64,000 nt of DNA from Fidelibacterota bacterium (GTDB lineage: Bacteria; Pseudomonadota; Alphaproteobacteria; Rhodospirillales; Rhodospirillaceae): positions 1 through 64,000 of the forward strand of contig CANJBL010000009.1 of assembly GCA_947472795.1 (NCBI GenBank), given 5' to 3'. Of the stretch, positions 8,064 through 17,016 are shown in pieces (the first letter of the stretch is position 1; each line of letters opens with the position of its first letter). Below the pieces are notes generated by a model. It searched no databases, was not told the origin of the DNA, and saw nothing but the letters and a program-made list of their open reading frames with translations. The position numbers were made by a program, and so were the translations under genes.

Positions 8064-9392
8064 TTAGTCTTCCAAGACGCGCGTGTACTTTTTGGTGTCC
8101 CTCATGAGGAGGGCTGTGATCACCACGATCACCATGAAGAAGGTCGTGTACCAGTAGAACCACTCCTCGTGGCCTTCCTGCTTCAAGCTCAGCGCCACGA
8201 CCTCGGCGGTGCCACCGATGGCGGCGACGCCGATCGCGTAGGGTAAGCCGACTGCGAGCGCGCGGATTTCCGTGGGGAACAGCTCAGCCTTATATTGTCC
8301 GCTGATGGAGGTATAGGCGCTCTGCACCGTCAATGCTCCGCAGATGATGAAGAACGCCGTCCACGCATCGTTCGTTGAAGCCAGAGCATTCATGACCGGG
8401 AACGTCATCAGCGTCGCGCCGATGCCGAAGAAGATCAGCAGCGGCCGGCGGCCTACTTTATCCGAGAGCCAGCCCACCAAGGGCTGAATGGCGGCAAAGA
8501 ACAACATCGCCATGGCCATGATGAACGAGGCCGTATCCTTCGAGAAGCCCGAGGTGTTCACCAGAAATTTCTGCATGTAGTTGCTGAACACGTAGAAGCC
8601 CAGCGCGCCGCCCATGGTGAGGCCCAATACCCACATCAGCTCCTTCGGATGCTGACGCATCAGCGCCCATGTATCCGCTGGGGTATCGCGCTTCTTCATG
8701 TTTTCAAACGATTCGGTTTCCTCAAGGGTTGCGTTGATCCAGAAGTAAGCCAAGAAGGCGCCGATAGCGCCGATGACAAACGGAATGCGCCAGCCCCAGG
8801 CGCTCAAATCCTCAGGGCTCAGCGTTGCTTGCAATCCGACGATGACCAACAGCGCCAGCAGCTGCCCGCCGATCAGTGTCACGTACTGGAAGCTGCCGTA
8901 GAACCCGCGCCGCTCTTTGCCGGCGATCTCTACCAGGTATGTGGCCACGGCGGCGTATTCACCGCCGACACCGACACCCTGTGCAATACGCGCCAGCACC
9001 AAGATCGCGGGCGCGAAGATGCCAATGGTGCTGTATCCGGGCGTTATTGCGACCACGAGCGAGGCCAGGCCCATGATGGCCATCGACAGAACAAGTGCGG
9101 CGCGCCGGCCCTGGCGATCAGCGTATATGCCCATGAGCCAGCTGCCGAGCGGGCGCATGAGGAAGCCGACGGAGAAAATAGCCGCTGCGTTCAGCAGCTG
9201 AGCGGTCTGGTCGCCGGGGGGGAAGAAAACGTTGGCGAAATAAAGCGAGGCGGCGGAATACACATACCAGTCGTACCATTCGACCAGATTGCCGATGGAC
9301 CCGCCCATCACCGCTTTGATGCGCTTGCTCGTGGTGATGCGTGCCGCAGATTCAGTACGCGCCGACGCCAGGGTTTCTTCAGCAATACTCAT
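8064..9392 (-). CDS. MHS-family MFS transporter, probable organic-acid permease
   Basis: This 442-residue, 12-helix permease belongs to the metabolite:H+ symporter branch of the major facilitator superfamily (KgtP/ProP type). The signs are VEWYDWYVYS in helix 1, the GxxxDRQGRR loop between helices 2 and 3, and GVGVGGEYAAVATYLVE in helix 4. Members usually import carboxylates with protons. The start is the ATG at 9392, preceded by CGGGAGGA; an upstream in-frame start lacks such a site. It is divergent from the aldehyde dehydrogenase gene with about 260 bases between them, so the two may share control, and the cargo may be the dicarboxylate handled by the neighbouring enzymes. Confidence 0.85.
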   Translation of the reverse strand: MSIAEETLASARTESAARITTSKRIKAVMGGSIGNLVEWYDWYVYSAASLYFANVFFPPGDQTAQLLNAAAIFSVGFLMRPLGSWLMGIYADRQGRRAALVLSMAIMGLASLVVAITPGYSTIGIFAPAILVLARIAQGVGVGGEYAAVATYLVEIAGKERRGFYGSFQYVTLIGGQLLALLVIVGLQATLSPEDLSAWGWRIPFVIGAIGAFLAYFWINATLEETESFENMKKRDTPADTWALMRQHPKELMWVLGLTMGGALGFYVFSNYMQKFLVNTSGFSKDTASFIMAMAMLFFAAIQPLVGWLSDKVGRRPLLIFFGIGATLMTFPVMNALASTNDAWTAFFIICGALTVQSAYTSISGQYKAELFPTEIRALAVGLPYAIGVAAIGGTAEVVALSLKQEGHEEWFYWYTTFFMVIVVITALLMRDTKKYTRVLED

Positions 9393-9652
9393 AATTGTCC
9401 TCCCGAACGCCGACGAATCCGCCATAGGATCATGAACCCGGTGCAAGTCTCTGGCAACGCGGTATAATCCGGCCGATCCGTGATATGCTCCCTGATCGTA
9501 TTAGGACATTCTAAGGTGCGGACGTCCAGAGGTTCCGAAAAATCATGAACCGATTGGAATCTTTCACTACCTGAAGCACCGGCTTCGCGGCATCGTGCCG
9601 CGCAAGCTGGGGACGGTTACAATAGATCTCGAGCAACACAAGTAGACGAGAG

Positions 9653-11089
9653 ATGGGAAAGCAGTATCCGAACCTTATTGGCGGCGCCTGGATCGAGGCA
9701 GACCGCAGTGCCCCTAACGTCAACCCGTCCAACCTTGACGACGTCGTCGGTGTTTTCGCGCAAGGGACCGGCGACGATCTCAACCGCGCCGTGGCCGCAG
9801 CGCGGGAAGCGCAGCCGGGCTGGCAGCGCGCCACCGCCCAGACGCGCGGCGACCTGCTCGACAAAGTAGGCGAGCGCCTCATGGCGCGCGAGACCGAGCT
9901 TGGCACGCTCCTGGCGCGCGAAGAGGGAAAGACGCTTCCTGAAGCCAAAGCCGAAGTGCAGCGGGCAGCACGTATCTTCAAGTATTTTGCCGGCGAGGCC
10001 TTGCGTGCGCATGGCGAGCTTATTCCGTCCGTGCGTCCCAACGTCAGCATCGAAACCAAGCGCGAGCCTTTGGGCGTTGTGGGTCTCATCACGCCATGGA
10101 ATTTTCCCATCGCGATCCCGGCATGGAAAATCGCGCCCGCGCTCGCTTATGGCAATGCGGTCGTCATAAAGCCCGCGGACTCGACGCCCGGCAGCGCGTG
10201 GGCGCTGGCCGAGACGCTCGCCGACGCCGGCTGCCCGCCGGGGGTGTTCAATCTTGTCATGGGCCGCGGCAGCCAAGTGGGCGAGGCCATGATCACGAGC
10301 GATCATATTGATGGTCTTTCATTCACCGGCTCCCAGAACATCGGCTCGCGCATCGCGGCCGAATGCTCCAAACGTTTCCGTCCCTACCAACTCGAAATGG
10401 GCGGCAAGAATCCGTTGGTTATCCTGGATGATGCCGATCTCGATGCGGCCGTTGAGATTGCCGCCAACGGCTCTTACTTCTCCACCGGCCAGCGTTGTAC
10501 CGGCTCCAGCCGCCTGATCATCACCAAAGGCATCTACCGCGCGTTTGTCGACAAGCTGGCAGCGCGTATTGAATCTCTCGTTGTTGGTGACGCGCTCGAT
10601 CCCAACACGCACATTGGTCCTGTGGCCAATGACGCGCAGCTGCAGCAGAATCTGTCGTACGTTGAGATCGGTCGCGGTGAAGGCGCTAAGCTCGTCAAAG
10701 GCGGCGAGGTGTTGAAAGCCGCTACACGCGGCTATTTCATGCGTCCTGCCTTGTTTGCCGACGTCGACAACGCGATGCGCGTCGCGCGCGAGGAAATCTT
10801 CGGACCCGTGGCCGTCGCCATTCCAGCCGATTCACCCGAACATGCTTTGACGCTCGCCAACGACACGCCCTTCGGTTTGTCGGCGGGTGTCTGCACCCCG
10901 TCGCTGAAGTATGCGCGTCTCTTCCAGGCCGAACTGAAGGTCGGCATGGTGATGATCAACCTTCCCACCGCTGGTGTGGAACTGCAGGCGCCTTTCGGAG
11001 GCTCGAAAGCATCCAGCTTCGGGCCGCGCGAGCAAGGTGGCGCCCGCGAGTTCTTCACCCGCATCAAAACAACCTACATTCACGGCTGA
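9653..11089 (+). CDS. Aldehyde dehydrogenase, semialdehyde type
   Basis: This 478-residue NAD(P)-dependent aldehyde dehydrogenase has the full family layout. It has the Rossmann segment with TPWNFPIAIPAWK, the FTGSxxxG cofactor loop, the general base E248 in LEMGGKNP and the nucleophile C282 in GQRCTGSS. The closest subfamily by eye is the alpha-ketoglutaric-semialdehyde (2,5-dioxopentanoate) dehydrogenase group, so a small semialdehyde substrate is likely. Its stop is four bases before the start of a ThDP enzyme, so the pair is probably translated from one message. In this context it could oxidise glutarate semialdehyde to glutarate; that substrate is inferred. Confidence 0.88.
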   Translation: MGKQYPNLIGGAWIEADRSAPNVNPSNLDDVVGVFAQGTGDDLNRAVAAAREAQPGWQRATAQTRGDLLDKVGERLMARETELGTLLAREEGKTLPEAKAEVQRAARIFKYFAGEALRAHGELIPSVRPNVSIETKREPLGVVGLITPWNFPIAIPAWKIAPALAYGNAVVIKPADSTPGSAWALAETLADAGCPPGVFNLVMGRGSQVGEAMITSDHIDGLSFTGSQNIGSRIAAECSKRFRPYQLEMGGKNPLVILDDADLDAAVEIAANGSYFSTGQRCTGSSRLIITKGIYRAFVDKLAARIESLVVGDALDPNTHIGPVANDAQLQQNLSYVEIGRGEGAKLVKGGEVLKAATRGYFMRPALFADVDNAMRVAREEIFGPVAVAIPADSPEHALTLANDTPFGLSAGVCTPSLKYARLFQAELKVGMVMINLPTAGVELQAPFGGSKASSFGPREQGGAREFFTRIKTTYIHG

Positions 11090-11093
11090 TCTC

Positions 11094-12758
11094 ATGACTT
11101 CTCAAGCTAAAGCAACGTCCCAGCCCACAGCTGCCCGCCGCCTGGTCGAGACCCTCGTCGCCAACGGAACCACGCACGTTTTCTGCGTTCCGGGCGAAAG
11201 TTATCTCGCCGTGCTCGACGCACTCTATGATTTCAAGGATCAGATCGAGGTCGTCACCTGCCGTCACGAAGCGGGGGCGGCCAACATGGCCGTCGCCTAC
11301 GGCAAACTCACAGGCAAAGCCGGTATTTGCTTTGTCACGCGCGGACCCGGCGCTACCCACGGCAGCATCGGCGTGCATACGGCGCAGCAGGATTCTGTGC
11401 CAATGATCTACTTCGTGGGTCAGGTTGCGCGCGGCGACAAAGGCCGCGAAGCCTTTCAGGAAGTTGATTATGCCGCCGCCTTCGGGCCTTTATGCAAATT
11501 GGCGTTTGAGATCGACGATCCCACACGCACGGTCGAGCTTTGCACCAAGGCGTTCGCAACGGCGCAACAGGGCCGCAAGGGCGCTGTCGTCGTCGCATTG
11601 CCCGAAGACATGCTGGTGGAATCCGCGGGCCCGCGCATACCGGCGCCCGTTGCCAATGTGCAAAGCGGGCTCGATCCCAATTTCCTTGCCGCGTTGGCAA
11701 AACGTTTGGAAGCAGCCGAGCGTCCCGTGCTTGTCCTCGGCGGCACCGGTTGGAACGAAGAGTCTCTGCGTGTCCTCACCAAGTGGGTCGAAGGTCTGGG
11801 CTTGCCCGTCGTTCTTTCCTTCCGCCGCAAAGACCTCCTCGACAACGCGCACGCTTGTTATATCGGCGATATCGGCCTCGCTCCGAACCCGAAACTTATC
11901 CAGCGGCTGAAGTCAGCCGATCTTGTCATCAGCATCGGCGCGCGCCTCGGCGAAAATCCTTCGCAGGCCTATACGCTCATGACACCGGAAGAGAGTGCCG
12001 CGAAGCTCGTGCACATTCATCCCGATCCGCAAGAGCTGAACCGCGTATGGCCCACGTCACTGGCTGCTGCGTGCGATGCCTCCGGGGCAGCGAAAGGTAT
12101 AGCGGGTCTTGCCGTGCGCCGTTCTTGGGCTAACACGCCGTGGCTGGGTGAAGCGCGTGCCGAGCTTGAGGCTTTCACAACGCCCGTGCCGGTGACCGGC
12201 AAGGTCAATTTGTCCGAAATGTTCACCGCACTTGCCAAGACCTTGAAGGCCGACGCCATTATCGCCAACGGTGCGGGCAACTATGCGGGTTGGCTGCATC
12301 GGTTTTTCCCGCATCGCAGCTTCGGCACGCAGCTTGCGCCGACCAGCGGCGCCATGGGTTTTGGTTTTCCAGCCGCTGTCGCGGCGAAGATCATGTATCC
12401 AAATCGTCAAGTCGTTGCCGTTGCGGGCGATGGTTGCTTCCTCATGACGGCGCAAGAGCTCGCCACCGCCGTGCAATACAACGCGAACCTGATCACCATC
12501 GTGGTTGATAACGGCTCCTACGGAACCATCCGCATGCATCAGGAGCGTGACTTCCCGAATCGCGTCTCGGCGACGGATCTCGTCAATCCGGACTTCGCGG
12601 CTTTTGCCCGCTCCTTCGGTGCTTTCGCCGTCACGGTTGATCGCACCGATGCCTTCGCGGCGGCCTTTGAACAGGCATCGAAGGCGGGCAAGCCGGCCCT
12701 CATCCATGTGAAGACCAGCGTTGCCGACATCGCGCCGGGCAAGACCATCACGCCGTAG
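11094..12758 (+). CDS. ThDP-dependent enzyme, acetolactate-synthase-like fold
   Basis: This 554-residue enzyme has the three domains of the pyruvate-oxidase/decarboxylase family: the N-terminal pyrimidine-binding domain with catalytic E59 in CRHEAGAANMA, a central domain (about 195-330) and the C-terminal pyrophosphate-binding domain. There G445-D446-G447 and N473 give the Mg/ThDP motif. I chose the ATG at 11094 because it lies four bases after the aldehyde dehydrogenase stop; the longer frame overlaps that gene. No regulatory (IlvH) subunit is adjacent, so biosynthetic acetolactate synthase is unlikely. A 2-oxo-acid decarboxylase feeding its aldehyde to the neighbour is the most economical reading, but the substrate is not shown by sequence. 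Confidence 0.85.
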   Translation: MTSQAKATSQPTAARRLVETLVANGTTHVFCVPGESYLAVLDALYDFKDQIEVVTCRHEAGAANMAVAYGKLTGKAGICFVTRGPGATHGSIGVHTAQQDSVPMIYFVGQVARGDKGREAFQEVDYAAAFGPLCKLAFEIDDPTRTVELCTKAFATAQQGRKGAVVVALPEDMLVESAGPRIPAPVANVQSGLDPNFLAALAKRLEAAERPVLVLGGTGWNEESLRVLTKWVEGLGLPVVLSFRRKDLLDNAHACYIGDIGLAPNPKLIQRLKSADLVISIGARLGENPSQAYTLMTPEESAAKLVHIHPDPQELNRVWPTSLAAACDASGAAKGIAGLAVRRSWANTPWLGEARAELEAFTTPVPVTGKVNLSEMFTALAKTLKADAIIANGAGNYAGWLHRFFPHRSFGTQLAPTSGAMGFGFPAAVAAKIMYPNRQVVAVAGDGCFLMTAQELATAVQYNANLITIVVDNGSYGTIRMHQERDFPNRVSATDLVNPDFAAFARSFGAFAVTVDRTDAFAAAFEQASKAGKPALIHVKTSVADIAPGKTITP

Positions 12759-12783
12759 TTTCTGAAGTAGGCGCGCTAAGGTA

Positions 12784-13707
12784 TTAAGCCGGCGACTTGC
12801 CGGCTTGCTCCAGCAGCCAGTCGCGGAAGGCCACCAGGGGCGGATAGTTGGTGCGCTCCTGGGGATAGGCGAAGAAATAGGCCTTGTTGTCGGTGATCGA
12901 CTGGTCGAACAGCGGCACCAAGGTGCCCGCATCCAACTCCTGCTGAACAAGGACCTTCGGCACAAGGGCAACGCCCAGTTCCGCCACGGCCGCCTGCATC
13001 ACCATGGCGAACTGCTCGAAGACGAGCTCCGACATGGGTTCCACTGCGCCCAAACCGACGTGTTCGTAGAAGGTCTTCCAGGCGGTGGGGCGGGTAGACA
13101 ATCCCAGCAGCACGATCCGCGCCAAATCGGCGGGTTTCCTGATCTTTTCCCGTTTCACGAGCTTGGACGAAGCTACAGGGATTAGTTCTTCCCCCATTAT
13201 CTTTTCCAGAATCACCCCCGGCCAGTGCGGCTCGCCGAAATGGATGGCCGCATCCAGGATGTCGCGTTGGAAATCTACCTGCCTGATATGACTAGAGAAA
13301 TTGATGGTTATGCTGGGGTTGCGCGCGAAGAAATCGGGCAGGCGAGGGATCAGCCAGCGGGTGCCAAAGGTTGGCAGCATGCCCAGCCTCAGGACGCCCC
13401 CTTGCGTGCGAAAAGACATAGCCTGGGCCGTCGCCGCGGCAAAGCGGTCCAGGGTCTGGCGGATTTCGCCGGCATAAAACGCGCCGCCCTCGGTCAGGAT
13501 GATGCGCTGGCGTACACGCTCGAAGAGCGTGATTCCCAGCTGATCCTCGAGCAGCTTGATCTGGCGGCTAATGGCGCCCTGCGTGAGGTTCAATTCCTCG
13601 GCCGCGCGCGTAAAGCTGCCCAGCCGCGCTGAGGCTTCGAAGGCCACCAGGGCAGAGAGAGACGGCACAAAACGCCGCCTGAGATTGAGTTTGGTCGAGT
13701 CGCTCAC
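12784..13707 (-). CDS. LysR-family regulator, GcdR-like by context
   Basis: This 307-residue regulator has an N-terminal winged helix (about 14-75, with FTRAAEELNLTQGAISRQIKLLE) and a C-terminal effector domain, in the GcvA-like branch. The start is GTG. It is divergent from the class III CoA-transferase gene with about 170 bases between, the usual LysR arrangement for controlling its neighbour. In Pseudomonas a LysR gene (gcdR) sits beside gcdH and a CaiB-type gcdG and responds to glutarate. The same three families occur here, so a glutarate-responsive role is likely but inferred. Confidence 0.85.
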   Translation of the reverse strand: MSDSTKLNLRRRFVPSLSALVAFEASARLGSFTRAAEELNLTQGAISRQIKLLEDQLGITLFERVRQRIILTEGGAFYAGEIRQTLDRFAAATAQAMSFRTQGGVLRLGMLPTFGTRWLIPRLPDFFARNPSITINFSSHIRQVDFQRDILDAAIHFGEPHWPGVILEKIMGEELIPVASSKLVKREKIRKPADLARIVLLGLSTRPTAWKTFYEHVGLGAVEPMSELVFEQFAMVMQAAVAELGVALVPKVLVQQELDAGTLVPLFDQSITDNKAYFFAYPQERTNYPPLVAFRDWLLEQAGKSPA

Positions 13708-13876
13708 GGCACGCCTTTTAACAGAAACAAGTGTAGTCTTTGCAGTAATTACCGTCGCTCATGATTTCCATCAATAAAATGGTTTGTGAGGTGACGCCGG
13801 CTGGCAGCTAACTATATGAGTAAAGCTGCGTCTGCGGGGCACGGGCCTTGCGGTCACGGTTTTATTGGGAGCTTGC

Positions 13877-15085
13877 ATGTCTTCGCCCGCTACATCTCCG
13901 CTCAGCGGCCTTCGTGTTGTCGATCTTTCCCGGGTTCTCGCAGGACCCTGGGCCAGCCAGATTCTGGCTGATCTCGGCGCCGACGTGATCAAGGTCGAGC
14001 GCGCCGGCGAAGGCGACGATACGCGCGCATGGGGGCCGCCGTTCGCCACCGACCGCGACGGTAAAAATCTGGGTGCCACTTATTTTCATTCAACGAACCG
14101 CGGCAAGCGTTCGATCGCCGTCGATTTCAACAGCCGTGAGGATGTCGAAGTCATTCTGAGCCTGATCGCCAACGCCGATATCGTCGTCGAGAACTTCAAG
14201 GTCGGTGGCCTGAAGAAATACGGTCTCGACTACGCCGCCGTCAGCGCTGTCAATCCCGGTATTATCTACTGCTCCATCACCGGCTTCGGCCAAACAGGCC
14301 CTTATGCCCACCGTCCCGGCTACGACGCCATGATCCAGGCCATGGGCGGTATCATGAGCGTGACCGGCGTGCCCGAGGGCGAGCCCATGAAAGTGGGCGT
14401 GGCGACGGTGGATCTGTTCACCGGCGTTTATGGTGTCGTTGGCATTCTCGCGGCATTGCATGCGCGCAAATCCACCGGACGTGGCGCACACGTCGATATG
14501 AGCTTGCTCGATGTCCAGGTCGGCACGCTCGCCAATCAAGCCGCGTCCTACTTGATCGCCGGCGAAGCAGCGCCGCGCCTTGGCAACGGCCACGCCAATC
14601 TCGCGCCCTATCAGGTTTTCCCGACGTCCGACGGTCACATCATGATTGCGGTCGGCAACGATGGCCAATTCGCCCGGCTCTGCGATGTGCTGGATGCGAA
14701 GGCTTTGACCTCTGACCCCGCCTATCTCCGTAATCCGGATCGCGTGCGCAACCGCGCGCAGCTCGCCGACGCGCTGAGCGCGCGCACGTCGATGCGTACA
14801 AAGGCCGAGTTGATCCAACAGCTCGAAGCGGCCAGTGTGCCGGTCGGGCCCATCAACACCATTCCTGAAGTATTTGCCGACCCGCAGGTTATTGCCCGCG
14901 GCTTGCGTGTGGATATCCCCGCTCCAGCGGCCGAGGGAGGCAGCCTGGCAGCGGTGCGGACCCCGATTGTGATAAATGGCAAACCCTGCGTTGCGAACCG
15001 GGCAGCCCCTCAATTGGGAGAGCACACGGACGAAATTCGTGATCTAGCGAAACCAGCCGACGCGCAACGCAAGAAAATTGCCTGA
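13877..15085 (+). CDS. CaiB/BaiF class III CoA-transferase, probable glutarate CoA-transferase
   Basis: This 402-residue family III CoA-transferase begins with the typical LSGLRVVDLSRVLAGPWASQ block and has the catalytic aspartate D150 in HRPGYDAM. It exchanges CoA between an acyl-CoA donor and a free acid. I chose the ATG at 13877 with TGGGAG just upstream rather than TTG 13865. Its divergent LysR partner and the gcdH gene downstream, beyond cassette B, match the gcdR-gcdG-gcdH grouping seen in other Proteobacteria. Activation of glutarate is therefore the best guess. Formyl-CoA transferase was considered, but no oxalyl-CoA decarboxylase signature is present nearby. Confidence 0.83.
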   Translation: MSSPATSPLSGLRVVDLSRVLAGPWASQILADLGADVIKVERAGEGDDTRAWGPPFATDRDGKNLGATYFHSTNRGKRSIAVDFNSREDVEVILSLIANADIVVENFKVGGLKKYGLDYAAVSAVNPGIIYCSITGFGQTGPYAHRPGYDAMIQAMGGIMSVTGVPEGEPMKVGVATVDLFTGVYGVVGILAALHARKSTGRGAHVDMSLLDVQVGTLANQAASYLIAGEAAPRLGNGHANLAPYQVFPTSDGHIMIAVGNDGQFARLCDVLDAKALTSDPAYLRNPDRVRNRAQLADALSARTSMRTKAELIQQLEAASVPVGPINTIPEVFADPQVIARGLRVDIPAPAAEGGSLAAVRTPIVINGKPCVANRAAPQLGEHTDEIRDLAKPADAQRKKIA

Positions 15086-15245
15086 ATCTGATGAGAATCT
15101 TGGCTTTGCCCGGGACGGACGGAAAGAGCTGATCACATTGAGTTGAGAGGTGGCTGATGCGGGAATGCCTTGTTTCTATTGGCATTCTGGACCGGTATAA
15201 TTCCGGACCATCCGCAAACGAGCCTCTAAGTGGAGGAAGTGGCAC

Positions 15246-17006
15246 GTGAGCGTTACGTTTTATCATACTCGGTTAGGCAAAATTTTGCGCAGCGGCGCGG
15301 CCTGTGTGCTGGCGCTGGGGCTTCTGTCTTGCTCGGAAAAAGCACCAGAGCAGAAGGCAGCTCAAACTGCGCCTGCGGCCAAATCGGCTAGCAACGCGGC
15401 TCTTACCGGTCTGAAGGGTGCACCAGCGCGGGTCCGCCGCCTCACGCCCGAGCAATATGCCAACACCCTCCACTATGTGTTCGGTGATGACATCTCGGCC
15501 GGCCAGCCTTTTGCGCCGTTGGCACGCACCGACGGTCTGCTCGCCTCCGGTGCTGCTTCCATCAGCATGACCGTGGGTGAACTGCAGCAGCTTCAGCGCA
15601 ATGCTTCGTCCGTCGCCGTCCAGATCATCGACAAAGGCAATGCGGAAACGCGCCTCGCGCCGCGGCGCGACTATCTCATTCCCTGCAAGCCCGCCAATGT
15701 CGCGGCAGCTGACGACGCCTGCGCCGCCAAGTTCGTCAAACAGACAGGCCGCCTCCTGTACCGCCATCCGTTGTCTGAAGCCACGATCTCCAAATTCGTC
15801 GCCGATGCTCATCGCGGCGCCAGCGATCTGAAAGACTTCTACGCCGGCATTGGTGTGGTGATCGAAGGCATGCTTATCGATCCTAATGTGCTGCTGGTCG
15901 CTGATACGACCGAGCCTGATCCCCAGCGCCCTGGCCAGAAGCGGCTTGATTCCTACGCGCTCGCATCGCGCTTGAGCTTCTTCCTGTGGGACGCAGCACC
16001 CGACGATGCATTGTTGCAGGCCGCCGAGAAGGGCGAACTGCAGACGCCGAAGGGCCGTGCCCGTGCCATCGAGATGATGATGGCCAGCCCACGCCTCGAA
16101 GCCGGCGTGCGCGCCTTCTTTGACGACATGTTTGGCTTTGAAGACTTCGCCATAACGACCAAAGATGCCACCGTGTATCCGATGATCACGGGCCAGACGA
16201 TGATCGATGCGCGCGAGCAGACCCTGCGCACGATTGTCGACCTGCTCGTCACGCAGAAGGGCGATTACCGCGATCTCTACACCACGCGTCACACCTTCAT
16301 GTCGCCCTATCTCGCGCCGATCTATCAAGTGCGCCCCACCATGGGCTGGGTGCCGTTCGACTTCCCGGCTGACAGTCCTCGGGTTGGCTTGCTGTCGCAG
16401 GTCAGCTTCCTCGCGCTGCATTCGCACCCGGCGCGCAGCTCGGCCACCAAGCGCGGCAAAGCGCTGCGTGAGCTTCTGCTGTGCCAGCCCGTTCCGCCGC
16501 CGCCGCCCAATGTCGATTTCTCCGCCGTCGAAAATCCCGACGCGCGCCTGAAGACCGCGCGTGCGCGTCTCGAGGTACATCGCACCAATCCGGTGTGCGC
16601 CGGCTGCCACAAGATCACCGACCCCATGGGTTTAGCTCTTGAGAACTTTGATGGCGCTGGCCGCTATCGCGACACCGAAAAAGGCGAGAAGGTCGATATC
16701 AGCGGTTCGCTGGACGGCACGAACTTCAACACCGTCGAGGGTCTCGGCAAGGCGTTGCACGATCATCCTGCGCTGCCCAGCTGCCTCGTAAAGCGCATGT
16801 ATAGCTACGGTACGGGCGGACCGCTCTCGACGAGCGACAATTCTGCCGTGACCGCGTTGACGGGCGCGTTTGCTCAAGATGGATACCGCGTGCCTGACCT
16901 GATGCGCATGATTGCTTCAAGCGACGCCTTCACTGAAGTCGTTGACTTGCCCCCGCCGCCGGCGCGGACCGCCGGCCTGACGCCAACCGGCGTAGCCGTG
17001 AAGTGA
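15246..17006 (+). CDS. DUF1592/DUF1588 (PSD-type) c-haem lipoprotein, cassette B
   Basis: This 586-residue protein is a paralogue of the protein at 319-2046 with the same order of PSD domains and a CAGCH haem motif at residues 451-455. Unlike that copy, its signal sequence ends in a lipobox (LLSC, Cys about residue 29) followed by SEKAPEQKAAQ, so it should be lipid-anchored. The start is GTG with TGGAGGAAG upstream. A perfect TATAAT (15196-15201) lies in the upstream gap but has no well-spaced -35. The gene starts cassette B and is ten bases from the DUF1552 gene that follows. Confidence 0.88.
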   Translation: MSVTFYHTRLGKILRSGAACVLALGLLSCSEKAPEQKAAQTAPAAKSASNAALTGLKGAPARVRRLTPEQYANTLHYVFGDDISAGQPFAPLARTDGLLASGAASISMTVGELQQLQRNASSVAVQIIDKGNAETRLAPRRDYLIPCKPANVAAADDACAAKFVKQTGRLLYRHPLSEATISKFVADAHRGASDLKDFYAGIGVVIEGMLIDPNVLLVADTTEPDPQRPGQKRLDSYALASRLSFFLWDAAPDDALLQAAEKGELQTPKGRARAIEMMMASPRLEAGVRAFFDDMFGFEDFAITTKDATVYPMITGQTMIDAREQTLRTIVDLLVTQKGDYRDLYTTRHTFMSPYLAPIYQVRPTMGWVPFDFPADSPRVGLLSQVSFLALHSHPARSSATKRGKALRELLLCQPVPPPPPNVDFSAVENPDARLKTARARLEVHRTNPVCAGCHKITDPMGLALENFDGAGRYRDTEKGEKVDISGSLDGTNFNTVEGLGKALHDHPALPSCLVKRMYSYGTGGPLSTSDNSAVTALTGAFAQDGYRVPDLMRMIASSDAFTEVVDLPPPPARTAGLTPTGVAVK

Positions 17007-17016
17007 GGAGGACGAC

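Noticed and set aside
11094-12758. Biosynthetic acetolactate synthase (IlvB)
   Set aside because: There is no IlvH or IlvC neighbour, and coupling to an aldehyde dehydrogenase fits a decarboxylase role better.
11094-15085. ThDP enzyme plus CaiB transferase read as an oxalate pathway (oxalyl-CoA decarboxylase and formyl-CoA transferase)
   Set aside because: The ThDP protein looks like the acetolactate-synthase branch rather than oxalyl-CoA decarboxylase, and the transferase sits with a LysR regulator and gcdH, which fits glutarate better.
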